From Mixta mediterraneensis (GTDB lineage: Bacteria > Pseudomonadota > Gammaproteobacteria > Enterobacterales > Enterobacteriaceae): a DNA stretch of 64,000 nt. Location: the NCBI RefSeq assembly GCF_014946725.1, contig NZ_JACFXY010000006.1, positions 210,608 through 274,607 of the forward strand. Reading direction: 5' to 3'. The notes beneath the pieces were generated by a model. That model had not been told where the DNA came from. It saw only the letters and a list, made by a program, of their open reading frames with translations, and made no database searches. Position 1 is the first letter of the stretch; each line of letters starts with the position of its first letter. This document shows, piece after piece, positions 47,824 to 56,397 of the stretch. Position numbers and translations under genes: made by a program.

Positions 47824-50147
47824 CCTTTTTTCCTCGATTTGGCAGGCCGCATCGCCAGCGGCGACAGCAGAAAGGCGCTAAAGATGCCGCTGCACAGCAC
47901 TGTGCCAAAGCTGGCGATGGCGCTAGTGCTGCTGAACACCAGCATACCCAGCGTTAATAGTGTGGTTATCATCGCCATGGAGACAGCCAGCAATGAGGTC
48001 AGCGGCGTACCCTGGGGATTGCTGAAAAACAAGGTGTAGTTGATACCAATGCCGAGCACCAGAATCAATGCCAGCAGCGCAAACAGATTCAGTGATGCGC
48101 CCAACCAGCCCAGGGTTGCCAGCGCGGTAGCCAGCGACAGCAACGACGGTAGCACACTACACAGACCCGCTTTCAGCCCCAAACGCAGCACATAACTCAG
48201 GGCGATAAATGCTAACGCCAGCGCCAGTAAACCGCTCAGCAGAGAACGCCAGAAGCTAAAAAGCGTATCGTAACTGGCTTTGCGATCAACCCAACTCACG
48301 CCTGGATGTTTTTGCGCCAGGGCCGTTAACGCCGCGCTGTCTTTTATCCCGCTGGCTGGCACCAGCACGCCACTGCGTCCATCGGGTGGGCTCAACCACA
48401 GCAGCCGCCAGCCTTCGCTCAACGGGCTGGCCAGCCACATAGCCGGCGTGACTGGCATCGGTTGCAGGCTGGGTGTCGGCAAGGTGATTCCCGCCTGTTG
48501 CAGCCGCGCCATGATGTGCGGCACCGCCTGGTGTAATGTTTGCACGTCCTGCTGCTGCTGTTGCAGTGAGCGCAGCGGCAGTAACCGGTAAGTTTGTAAC
48601 TGGCCTTGCTGCTGTGCCTGTTTTAAATCGGGTGCCAGCTGCGCCAGACGTTGCAGCGTCTGTTGAGCATTCTCGCCCCACACCACAAACCAGGTTTGAT
48701 CGGCGCGTTGCCCGGTCAGCGCCGCCAGTTGGCGATCCTGCTGAAGCAGATGCCCTGGCGCACTTTGCAGATGGGCAATATCATCATCAACCCTGAGTTG
48801 GATAATGCCGCTCAGCGCGTAGATCGCCATTGCCAGCGGCAGGCCGATGCGCAGGGCTTTGCGTCGACGCCAGGCCGCCAGCCAGCGTGCGAGTTGCACC
48901 ATCAGCGGCACCGGGCGAACCGGCAAACCGCGTACCAGCCAGGGATAGAGGAAAATAACTGTTAAACAGGAGGCGGTTAATCCGCTGGCAGCAAACACCG
49001 CCAACTGGCGCAAACCGGGAAACGGCGCCAGCAACATCAATAACCAGGCAATGGCGGTAGTGGCTAATGCCAGCAGCAGCGTGCCGCGCACCTTACGCAG
49101 GCTTTGCCATGGTGTGACATGCTCGCCATGCACCATACGTTCGGTCAGGTAATAGAGCGCGTAGTCAGCGGAAATGCCGACAATGCTCAGGCTCATCACC
49201 AGCGTCATCAGATGCAGTTCACCAAAAAACAGCAGCGTCATCACCGTACCGGCTATCGCGCCAGTCGCGACTGAAGCGATACTCAACAGCAGCGGCCGCA
49301 GAGATCGAAACACCAGCAGTACCAGTAATAGCACCCCGCCTAACGTTATACTGCCGAGCGTTTCGACATCATGCTGTGCACGCTGGCTGGCATCATCGCT
49401 GAATAACACCGTGCCACGCGTCAGCAACTGCGCCTGCGGCCAGCGGCTTTTCAGCGCTTTTTCCCGCTGTTGTAGCTGCGTGACTAACTGATGGCTTTGC
49501 TGAATGCTAAAGGCGTTATTTGCCAGCTCGCCATGCAGGAAATACCAGCGTTGGCCGTTTTTATCCAGCGTGGTGAGCCAGCCGTTATGCAGCATCATAC
49601 GGTCAGCATTTTGCTGTAGCGCCAGCTGCGAACCACGTACCAGCATCAGCGGATCGTTTTGCCACTCTTTGCTGCCTACGCCCGCGAAGGCAGAAAATAG
49701 CTGGCCCAGCAGCCAATCCGCCTGTGCATTACCATCGTTTTGCAGCCGGGCGCGCGTGGCATCGTCAATCAGGCCGTTACGATGTTGCCAGGCAAAGCGG
49801 CCCCACTCTTGCTGCTGACTGTCGTCCATCTTGCCTTGTACCTGCTTTAACGCAGGCAAAGCGCGCAGCTGTGCAAGCCACGCGTTAGCGACGCGCGGAT
49901 CGTCGGTTTTTCCCGACGACACCAGCCACACCATTTGGCGATCCAGGCGCTGCATGAAACCTTGCTGCAACTCTGCGGGCGCCGCACCAAGGTTTTGCTG
50001 CGGCAACAGCGCTAATACGCTGCTATTGAGATGGCTGCGTGGCAGCAACAGCGCCAGCGCGCTCGCCAGCACCAGGCAAATGGCTAACCATAATAGTGCG
50101 AAAAGTTTATCGTTACGGCCCGGCAAAACGCGTGCGCTCCTCATCAC
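47820..50147 (-). CDS. apeM: Aryl-polyene exporter ApeM (MMPL/RND family)
   Basis: This 775-residue membrane protein of the MMPL/RND superfamily is thought to move the finished aryl-polyene lipid out of the inner membrane. It shows a first helix (FALLWLAICLVLASALALLL), a large periplasmic loop, and six helices around residues 240-420 (TLGGVLLLVLLVFRSLRP, SIVGISADYALYYLTE). A second loop and a second six-helix block (LGASLNLFALLALILVLGIG) follow. It overlaps apeL by 35 bp. The second codon is also ATG, so the exact start is open. Confidence 0.92.
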   Translation of the reverse strand: MMRSARVLPGRNDKLFALLWLAICLVLASALALLLPRSHLNSSVLALLPQQNLGAAPAELQQGFMQRLDRQMVWLVSSGKTDDPRVANAWLAQLRALPALKQVQGKMDDSQQQEWGRFAWQHRNGLIDDATRARLQNDGNAQADWLLGQLFSAFAGVGSKEWQNDPLMLVRGSQLALQQNADRMMLHNGWLTTLDKNGQRWYFLHGELANNAFSIQQSHQLVTQLQQREKALKSRWPQAQLLTRGTVLFSDDASQRAQHDVETLGSITLGGVLLLVLLVFRSLRPLLLSIASVATGAIAGTVMTLLFFGELHLMTLVMSLSIVGISADYALYYLTERMVHGEHVTPWQSLRKVRGTLLLALATTAIAWLLMLLAPFPGLRQLAVFAASGLTASCLTVIFLYPWLVRGLPVRPVPLMVQLARWLAAWRRRKALRIGLPLAMAIYALSGIIQLRVDDDIAHLQSAPGHLLQQDRQLAALTGQRADQTWFVVWGENAQQTLQRLAQLAPDLKQAQQQGQLQTYRLLPLRSLQQQQQDVQTLHQAVPHIMARLQQAGITLPTPSLQPMPVTPAMWLASPLSEGWRLLWLSPPDGRSGVLVPASGIKDSAALTALAQKHPGVSWVDRKASYDTLFSFWRSLLSGLLALALAFIALSYVLRLGLKAGLCSVLPSLLSLATALATLGWLGASLNLFALLALILVLGIGINYTLFFSNPQGTPLTSLLAVSMAMITTLLTLGMLVFSSTSAIASFGTVLCSGIFSAFLLSPLAMRPAKSRKKG

Positions 50148-50721
50148 TTAGCTGCGGCGGCTGGATACGCGTATTGCTGAGTTGAATCTGGGTTTTATCG
50201 CCCTGCTTATCATCCAGATTGATCTGTTCGAGAAACTCGCTTCCGGCAAGATCGATACGGTTGAAGATTTTATTGAGCGGTGCGGCTTTGGGGATCAGAC
50301 CCAGCGTCCAGCGGTTGTTGCCTTTATCCTGAAAGTCGAGGGTAAAATTTTCTTTCAGTACTTTTTCATCGGCCTGAAACAGCGCACGCAGCAGATGATT
50401 GAACTGGAACATCTGTGGATTACTGTCTGAGGTCACGATTTGCGGCGGCTGGTTGTTCAGCGTTTGCACCATACGTTTATCATCTAACAGCAACGTCATA
50501 ACAAACGGCGTGCTTTGATGCCACCAAAGCCCCTGCTGCTGGGCAATAAGCAGATTGCCATGCGACACCAGCGGCTGCTTCATGCCAGAAATGGTGCGCG
50601 TCTGGACAAAGTTTGCGCGGATCACCGGTTGGCTGGCGAAACGCTGTTGCAACTGCGCAAGCGTAACCGCACTGGCGGCGCTGGTCCACAGCAGCAAACC
50701 GGTAAAAATAATTTTTAGCAT
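50113..50721 (-). CDS. apeL: Aryl-polyene LolA-like outer-membrane carrier ApeL
   Basis: This 202-residue periplasmic protein has signal peptide MLKIIFTGLLLWTSAASA and a LolA-like fold (COG2834-type): ANFVQTRTISGMKQPLVSHG, LLIAQQQGLWWHQSTPF, and NLNDDKQ-type C-terminal strands. It is proposed to shuttle the lipidated aryl polyene from the ApeM exporter to the outer membrane. The start at 50721 is given by the signal peptide; the frame extends to 50769. Confidence 0.88.
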   Translation of the reverse strand: MLKIIFTGLLLWTSAASAVTLAQLQQRFASQPVIRANFVQTRTISGMKQPLVSHGNLLIAQQQGLWWHQSTPFVMTLLLDDKRMVQTLNNQPPQIVTSDSNPQMFQFNHLLRALFQADEKVLKENFTLDFQDKGNNRWTLGLIPKAAPLNKIFNRIDLAGSEFLEQINLDDKQGDKTQIQLSNTRIQPPQLSDEERTRFAGP

Positions 50722-51134
50722 CCTTTCACCCCTAAACGTTCCAGCAAAATGTCCGGCGAAACAAAACACAACGCTTCCGTTTCCTGCTCTACCGCGACCT
50801 GCACCGTATGGGCTTTAGTGGTGATTTTTCCGGCGGCGTTACGGATCTGATAATCAATACGTAAGCGGTTTTCATACTCGCTGATAGCGGCGCTGACGAA
50901 GACAGTTTCTTCACAGCGCAGCGGCTGGCGATATTTAACATGCGCATCCACCACCGGCCAGATATAACCGCTGGCAGTCATTTCGCTATAGCTATAATGG
51001 ATGCTGCGTAACAGCGCTTCCCGGGCGACTTCGAAAAAACGAAAATAGTTGCCATGCCATACCACGCCCATCGGATCGCAGTCATGAAAGGACACCGTTA
51101 GCGCAACCTCAATGGCAGGCAAACAATCAGGCAT
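50715..51134 (-). CDS. apeK: Aryl-polyene acyl thioesterase ApeK
   Basis: This 139-residue hotdog-fold thioesterase is of the 4-hydroxybenzoyl-CoA thioesterase type. The characteristic block is HDCDPMGVVWHGNYFRFFEV with the catalytic Asp, followed by VKYRQPLRCEETVFV. It probably hydrolyses stalled or finished acyl-ACP chains. The start at 51134 was chosen for the family N-terminus (LPAIEVALTVSFHDCD). It overlaps apeJ by 8 bp and apeL by 7 bp. Confidence 0.9.
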   Translation of the reverse strand: MPDCLPAIEVALTVSFHDCDPMGVVWHGNYFRFFEVAREALLRSIHYSYSEMTASGYIWPVVDAHVKYRQPLRCEETVFVSAAISEYENRLRIDYQIRNAAGKITTKAHTVQVAVEQETEALCFVSPDILLERLGVKGC

Positions 51135-52836
51135 TATCGGACTCCTTATGGCGTTCCCGTTCATCGGGCAACGTCCAGAAATCGAAAAAATTAAACCAGT
51201 CGAGCGGAGCCAGCAGCGCATAATACGCCAGCCGCTGCGCATAATGATCGACTGCTGTTTGCAGCGCCTGCTGCCGCTGACCACGTGGCAGCAGGAGCGG
51301 ATCGGCGAAGGGTTCGCAGTAAACCTGTAATTTGCCTTGCTGACGTAAGGCAAACATCAGCAGCACCGGACAGCGCAACGCCGCTGCCAGGACAAAAGGA
51401 CCTTGCGGGAACGGTGCCGGACGGCCTAAAAATTCGCTCCATACCACGCGACGTTCGCCGCCGCGCTGGCGATTTATCGCTGTGCGATCGCCAACGATGG
51501 CCACCCATTCACCGGCATCCAGTTTTTGCTGCAACAAAATGGCGGTCTCCGGGCCGATGTCGCTGACCGGGATCAGGTTCACGCCCGCCTCGGGCGCGAT
51601 AGTTTCCAGTACCGCACGAAAACGCTGCGCATTGTCGGTAAACACCAGCGCATTAATGACCAGCCCGTTAACCTGCTTTGCCATGGCGCGGCAAGCTTCA
51701 ATATCGCCCAGATGCGAGGCGAGGATCAGTTTGCCCCGCCCGGCCGGTGCTCGAATTACCGCCTCTGCACCTGCCGCAAACTCAATATCACGCCCCCAAC
51801 GCAGATCACCACGCCAGCTGGCGACTTTATCCAGCATCGCTTCGGCAAAACGCAGAAAATGACGATAGCTGTTAAGCGGCGCAGGCAGCCGAATGCGTTG
51901 CTGTGCCGCCTGCGTTTTTACCTGAGCCAGCCACTGTTGCGAGGCCTGGCGTGCGCGTCGCCCGGTTAACCAGTAAATCGCCACCACCGGCCATAACAGC
52001 AGCATAAACGGCAAGCGGCCACCATAGCGATAGATCGCCAGCATAAAGCGCAGGCCCAGCTGACCGCGTCGTTCCGGCTCGCCGGACCAGTGCTTTTGCT
52101 GACGACGCATCGCTAATAAATGCGGAATACGTGGCAACATGCCAAAAAATAAGCGCGTGTGCATCCAGGAAATGCGCAAGTTGTCATGCAGAGCGTCGAA
52201 GTGGGAAATACCGGTTTCAGGATAAGTAACGCGCGTGCTGAGAAAGCGGGCTGGCGTACCTTGCCAGTAAAGCCGCACCATAATTTCGGTATCAAAATCC
52301 ATACGCAGCCCAACTGGACGCTGGTTGCACAACATCAGCGTTGCCTGCAACGGATAGACACGAAAACCACACATGCTGTCTTTGATCGAAAATGACAGGG
52401 TTTCGATCCACACCCAAAAATGGGTGATGTAGCGCCCATACAAGCGTGATTTAGGGATTGAGTCGTCGTAAAGCGGCTGGCCAGAGATCAGACAGTCAGG
52501 ATAGCGCTGCGCTTCTGCCAGCATGGCCGGGCAATCTTCAATCTGGTGCTGTCCGTCGGCATCGAGCTGAATCGCATGGGTAAAGCCCTGCGCCGCCGCC
52601 GCCCGCAAACCCTGTATTACCGCCGCTCCTTTACCCTGATTTTTTGCCAGGCGCAATACGGTGGTTTGTGTAGCCTGCAGACTGTCAAGTTGCCGCTGTG
52701 TGGCGGCGTCGCTGCCGTCATCAACAATGATCACCGCCAGATTGAAAGGTGCCAGACGCGCCAGTACTGATGCCATCATCGCGCCGTGGTTGTAACAGGG
52801 GATCACCACGCAGGGTGAAAAATTTGACGTTAACAC
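51127..52836 (-). CDS. apeJ: Aryl-polyene glycosyltransferase/acyltransferase ApeJ
   Basis: This is a two-domain enzyme of 569 residues. The first 240 residues are a family 2 glycosyltransferase (CVVIPCYNHGAMMASVLARL, VIIVDDGSD, QLDADGQHQIED). The last 300 are an LpxL-like lipid acyltransferase with a catalytic HX4E (ASHLGDIEACRAM) and VGDRTAINRQRGG. One hydrophobic segment (LPFMLLLWPVVAIYWL) links them. It is thought to help attach the polyene to a glycolipid head group. It overlaps apeI by 7 bp and apeK by 8 bp. Confidence 0.92.
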   Translation of the reverse strand: MLTSNFSPCVVIPCYNHGAMMASVLARLAPFNLAVIIVDDGSDAATQRQLDSLQATQTTVLRLAKNQGKGAAVIQGLRAAAAQGFTHAIQLDADGQHQIEDCPAMLAEAQRYPDCLISGQPLYDDSIPKSRLYGRYITHFWVWIETLSFSIKDSMCGFRVYPLQATLMLCNQRPVGLRMDFDTEIMVRLYWQGTPARFLSTRVTYPETGISHFDALHDNLRISWMHTRLFFGMLPRIPHLLAMRRQQKHWSGEPERRGQLGLRFMLAIYRYGGRLPFMLLLWPVVAIYWLTGRRARQASQQWLAQVKTQAAQQRIRLPAPLNSYRHFLRFAEAMLDKVASWRGDLRWGRDIEFAAGAEAVIRAPAGRGKLILASHLGDIEACRAMAKQVNGLVINALVFTDNAQRFRAVLETIAPEAGVNLIPVSDIGPETAILLQQKLDAGEWVAIVGDRTAINRQRGGERRVVWSEFLGRPAPFPQGPFVLAAALRCPVLLMFALRQQGKLQVYCEPFADPLLLPRGQRQQALQTAVDHYAQRLAYYALLAPLDWFNFFDFWTLPDERERHKESDNA

Positions 52837-53177
52837 AGCTGAATTTTTCCGCTGCTGGCGCTGACAGCGTCACCATCACGCAGCAGGCTGTAGCGAAAAC
52901 CGAGGCGAGATGTGCTTGCATTCCAGTCGATAACCAGTTGCAGTAACGAATCCGGCGGAACCGGCTGCTGAAATTTGATGTTTTCCACCGCAGAAAACTG
53001 TTTACCAGCCGCTAACAGCGGCACGCCGTAATGCATCACCCAGTTAAGTTGAGCGACGCCAGGCAGAATAGGCAGAGCAGGAAAATGGCCCTGAAACCAG
53101 AACAGATCGGCCGTGACGTGCAGCATAAGCGTCACCGTGTTGTGCTGTATCTGGCGGCTGCGTTCAACCGGTAACAT
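52830..53177 (-). CDS. apeI: Aryl-polyene 3-hydroxyacyl-ACP dehydratase ApeI
   Basis: This 115-residue hotdog dehydratase is of the FabA/FabZ type. The active-site region DLFWFQGHFPALPILPGVAQ has the catalytic His and the following Gly/Pro turn, and FSAVENIKFQQPVPPDS follows. It overlaps the end of apeH by 14 bp, so the start at 53177 (MLPVERSRQIQHNTVT) fits a coupled arrangement. The frame is open to 53240 without support. Confidence 0.9.
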   Translation of the reverse strand: MLPVERSRQIQHNTVTLMLHVTADLFWFQGHFPALPILPGVAQLNWVMHYGVPLLAAGKQFSAVENIKFQQPVPPDSLLQLVIDWNASTSRLGFRYSLLRDGDAVSASSGKIQLC

Positions 53178-54486
53178 GGAAAAGCTCCTCAATTTGCGGC
53201 CAGGCGCGCTTGCTTTGGCTGGTAACGGGAATGGTCTCAACTACGCGCCAATAGCGTGGCAGCGCCACCGGCTCCAGGCTCGGTTGCAAATGCTGTCGCC
53301 AGCATTTTTTTTGCTGGTGCAATTGTTGATCGTCAAGCGGCGTATCTAGCACCAGTACCACCCCAATCGCCTGACGTCCGTGACGCGTCACTGCCAGCGC
53401 GGCGGCATCTGTGACGCCCGGTAGCGCCAGTAGACGACGCTCTATATCGCTCAGGGAAATGCGTTTATCTTCGATTTTTACTGACCTGTCATGACGGCCC
53501 GCTAACTGGAAGTGGCCTTCTGCATCGACCCGCAAACGATCGTCGAGTCGCCAGCCCTCCTGATTTTCAATCAAGGCGGAATAAACCTGCCACCGATCCG
53601 TCTCGACCTGCTGCAACCTGACGCCGGGAAAACGCTGCCAGGCTGCCTCATCGACAATACGCTGACGCCAGGCAATGACGCCGGTTTCCGTGCTGCCGTA
53701 AATTTCATTCACCGGGCAGTTCATTGCCTGATGCGATCGTTGCGCGTCTTGCCAGGCCAGCGTCCCACCCGCGGAAACAATCAGCGCGCAATCTGAGGTG
53801 GTGAGCGAATGATCAAGGCGGCGTAAAAATGCCGGACTGCTGATCAAGGCATGACGACCCTGTTGCCACTGTTCTGCCAGCTGTTCGCTGTAAAATACCT
53901 GCTGCGCCGCAAACGGACGGCCCAGCGCCATGGGCAACATAATGCGAAAGGTTAAGCCATAAAGATGTTGATGGCTGACCGACGCGATAATGCGACAATC
54001 CGCGAGCTGCTCACCCCATAACGCCGTCAGCCAACGCGATTCCTGTTCCAGTACCGCCAGCGATTTTACCACCCGACGCGGCGCGCCAGTTGAACCTGAC
54101 GTAAACAGCACCAGCGTCGCATCTGTAGGCAAGGCCGGTAATTTGCCTTCGGCTTCCTCGCCCTTCCATTTCAGTAGCGGCAACTGAATATCCAGTGGCA
54201 GATCGCTGATCACGCCATCCAGCTCGTCACGCATCTCGTTCAGTTGCGCCGCGCGACAGTGGCCAGGGATCACCGGGACTTTTCCAGCGTACCAGGCTGC
54301 CAGTAACGTGACGCAGAAATGATAACTGTCGTCAAAGCATAATGCCCATTGCGTGCCGGGCAAGGTTTGCAGTGTCCGACTCAGCGCCAGCACCTGACGA
54401 CGCATCGTGTTCAGCAACAGTGATTGCTCGCCTCGCCAGGCGACTTCGCATTGCTCGCCGTTTAGCCAGTCGGCAACAGGTTTCAT
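53164..54486 (-). CDS. apeH: Aryl-polyene acyl-ACP ligase ApeH (AMP-forming)
   Basis: ApeH activates the aromatic starter acid (in E. coli-type clusters a hydroxybenzoate) with ATP and loads it on the ACP. The 440-residue protein is a compact ANL-superfamily ligase with P-loop-like LVLFTSGSTGAPRRVVKS, the YGSTETG motif for the adenine, the RLDDRLRVDAEGHFQLAGR hinge, and a C-terminal lysine near QSKRAWPQI. The ATG at 54486 overlaps the apeG stop by 4 bp. The frame extends upstream without support. Confidence 0.92.
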   Translation of the reverse strand: MKPVADWLNGEQCEVAWRGEQSLLLNTMRRQVLALSRTLQTLPGTQWALCFDDSYHFCVTLLAAWYAGKVPVIPGHCRAAQLNEMRDELDGVISDLPLDIQLPLLKWKGEEAEGKLPALPTDATLVLFTSGSTGAPRRVVKSLAVLEQESRWLTALWGEQLADCRIIASVSHQHLYGLTFRIMLPMALGRPFAAQQVFYSEQLAEQWQQGRHALISSPAFLRRLDHSLTTSDCALIVSAGGTLAWQDAQRSHQAMNCPVNEIYGSTETGVIAWRQRIVDEAAWQRFPGVRLQQVETDRWQVYSALIENQEGWRLDDRLRVDAEGHFQLAGRHDRSVKIEDKRISLSDIERRLLALPGVTDAAALAVTRHGRQAIGVVLVLDTPLDDQQLHQQKKCWRQHLQPSLEPVALPRYWRVVETIPVTSQSKRAWPQIEELFHVTG

Positions 54487-55043
54487 ACTTTGCGCCTTAT
54501 GTGCTGACGTACCAGCCACTCGCCGCTCATCAATACGCCCATCAACAGATAACTGATGCAGCCGTTCCACAGCGTCCATAACTTGAGGTTTCCCCGCAAA
54601 CAGGTGAACAACGCCATACCACCGTTTAAGATAAAAAACAGGCACCAGAGCTGGGTTACGCGTCGCGTATAGTGCACAGCCTGTAGCGGTAACGCGGGTT
54701 CACGCAGGCGCGCAAGCCGTTCCACCAACGGCATACGACTCCACAGCGATGCGCCAAATATCAGCAGCATCGCCAGATTGACCGCCACCGGATACCACAG
54801 TAACAAATGCTAACTGCGCAACGTCAGGCTGCTGATACATAACAGCGTGCCGAGCAGTGCCAGCCATCCCATTACATGACTGAACGGTGTTTTTTGCCGA
54901 CGCAACGTTAACCAGCGCAGGCCAAACAGTGCCGCAAGTAACCAGAACAGCGCATGCCAGTGCGGCTGCGTCAGTGCCAGCCAGACCAGAAACGGCCAGG
55001 CCAGCAGCGTAAGCAAACTGAGCAAGCGCAACGCGGTATGCAT
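54483..55043 (-). pseudogene. apeG: Aryl-polyene membrane protein ApeG, interrupted by TAG at codon 78
   Basis: The frame from ATG 55043 to the stop at 54483 has 186 codons before its stop and is unbroken except for a TAG at 54812-54810. Before it are three hydrophobic helices (LLSLLTLLAWPFLVWLALT and others), ending LTLRS. After it comes HLLLWYPVAVNLAMLLIFGA, then LVERLARLREP and YTRRVTQLWCLFFILNGG. The whole fits COG4648-type membrane proteins of about 190 residues found at this place in ape operons. TAG is one base from CAG. A TTG codon at 54806 could allow reinitiation. The downstream apeH ATG overlaps the final stop. Confidence 0.85.
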
Positions 55044-55050
55044 GATGAAA

Positions 55051-55305
55051 TCAGGCGTCTTCGCGCATCAGCTGTTCCACCGCATCGACCACATCCTGCA
55101 CGGTGCGCACTGAGCGGAAGGTTTCCGGTTTAATTTTTCGGCCAGTACGCTTTTGCAAATGCACCACCATGTCCACGGCATCAATGCTGTCGAGTTCAAG
55201 ATCCTCATAAAGACGAGCATCAGGGCGAATATCGTCAGCGTTAATTTCAAACAGGCTGGTCAGCAGCGAAGCGACTTCCTGATAAATTTCATCTTTGTTC
55301 ATCAT
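55051..55305 (-). CDS. apeF: Aryl-polyene acyl carrier protein ApeF
   Basis: This 84-residue ACP has the phosphopantetheine site LYEDLELDSIDAVDMVVHLQ (Ser of DSID, about residue 40). One of two carriers in the cluster, it probably bears the growing polyene or the starter. It starts MMNKDEIYQEVASLL; the second Met may be the true start. It lies between apeE and apeG with 7-17 bp gaps. Confidence 0.92.
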   Translation of the reverse strand: MMNKDEIYQEVASLLTSLFEINADDIRPDARLYEDLELDSIDAVDMVVHLQKRTGRKIKPETFRSVRTVQDVVDAVEQLMREDA

Positions 55306-55322
55306 GATTTATTTCTCTGCGA

Positions 55323-55580
55323 TCAGGCGCGTTGTTGGTTCACGAACGCCGCTAAAGAGGCAACGGAGAAGAAATGTGCCCGCAGGGTCTCGCTCTCAGC
55401 AGACAGCGCCACGCCGTAGCGATTTTTCACCGCCAGCCCGAGCTCCAGCGCATCAATTGAATCCAGTCCCAGGCCTTCGCCAAACAACGGGGCATCTGTT
55501 TCGATGTCATCCAGGCTGACATCTTCCAGATTCAGCGTGTCGATGATCATCTGTTTAATATCGTTAATTAATACGTCCAT
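55323..55580 (-). CDS. apeE: Aryl-polyene acyl carrier protein ApeE
   Basis: This second ACP, of 85 residues, has the 4'-phosphopantetheine site FGEGLGLDSIDALELGLAVK (Ser of DSID). The start MDVLINDIKQMIIDTLNLED at 55580 matches typical ape ACPs. An in-frame GTG at 55592, directly after the apeD stop, would add four residues. It is in tandem with apeF, as in other aryl-polyene clusters. Confidence 0.91.
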   Translation of the reverse strand: MDVLINDIKQMIIDTLNLEDVSLDDIETDAPLFGEGLGLDSIDALELGLAVKNRYGVALSAESETLRAHFFSVASLAAFVNQQRA

Positions 55581-55593
55581 ACCGTTTTCCACA

Positions 55594-56397
55594 TTACAGC
55601 TTATCCTGGGGAACCAACGCCTGTTGTAAATGGCGGGTCAGACGGCGCGCAGCCAACGGTTGCGCATCCTGGTGGCTTTCACAGAACGACGTACTGTCGA
55701 TCCGCGAATGTACGCGCACGGTAAACAGAGGCTTTACCGGCGGGATTTGATACCAGCGGCTCTGCTTGTCAAGCATACGCTGGGTACAGCTAATATGAAC
55801 CACGCGCAGATCGCAGCCCGCGCGCACCGCGATATTCGCGGCGCCGCGTTGCAGCTTCAGCGCTTCGCCGTAGCGGGTGCGTGTTCCTTCCGGGAAGATG
55901 AGGATTGTTTCGCCGCGCGCCAGCCGCTGCTGGCTGTCCGGCAGCAGCGTATCCGCTTCACTGTTAATCAGGTAATCGGCGGCACGAATCACGCCACGCA
56001 GAAAGAAATTTTTTTGCAAATCCGCTTTAACCAGACAATCCATTTCCGGCAGCACTGATGCGATCATCACATAATCGATCAGGGAGGGGTGATTAGCGAC
56101 AATTAAGCAGCCGCGATCGCCTCGTAGCTGTTCTGCGCCTTCAATACGGTAATCGTAAACGCCAACGAAGCGACAGAAACGCAGAAAGCAGCGAAAGCTC
56201 CTGGCAATGCTGCGGCGGGCAATCTGGCGGCGGCGATAGGTGTCGCGCTGCACCAGTAGCAACAGATTAAACCAGGTGAGTGACAGCAACAGGCCGCCGA
56301 CGCTGAACAGCGTAAAGCTGATGGCGGTCATAAATAATCGCCAGTAATAGTTGAAGCCAGGCCGGCCATGACGCAGCGACAGAGAAGAATCAGCCAT
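55594..56397 (-). CDS. apeD: Aryl-polyene lysophospholipid-type acyltransferase ApeD
   Basis: This 267-residue PlsC-family acyltransferase has one N-terminal membrane helix (LFMTAISFTLFSVGGLLLSL). Motifs are NHPSLID (HX4D), FPEGTRTRYGE, and a C-terminal VHISCTQ region. It probably acylates the lipid anchor or pigment. The start at 56397 (MADSSLSLRHGRPG) follows GGGAG with normal spacing; an ATG two codons earlier is too close to it. It overlaps apeC by 8 bp. Confidence 0.9.
   Translation of the reverse strand: MADSSLSLRHGRPGFNYYWRLFMTAISFTLFSVGGLLLSLTWFNLLLLVQRDTYRRRQIARRSIARSFRCFLRFCRFVGVYDYRIEGAEQLRGDRGCLIVANHPSLIDYVMIASVLPEMDCLVKADLQKNFFLRGVIRAADYLINSEADTLLPDSQQRLARGETILIFPEGTRTRYGEALKLQRGAANIAVRAGCDLRVVHISCTQRMLDKQSRWYQIPPVKPLFTVRVHSRIDSTSFCESHQDAQPLAARRLTRHLQQALVPQDKL

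Noticed and set aside
54483..54806. A separate 107-residue membrane gene starting at TTG
   Set aside because: It is in frame with the 77-residue ORF before it and only a TAG separates them; a single broken apeG explains both.
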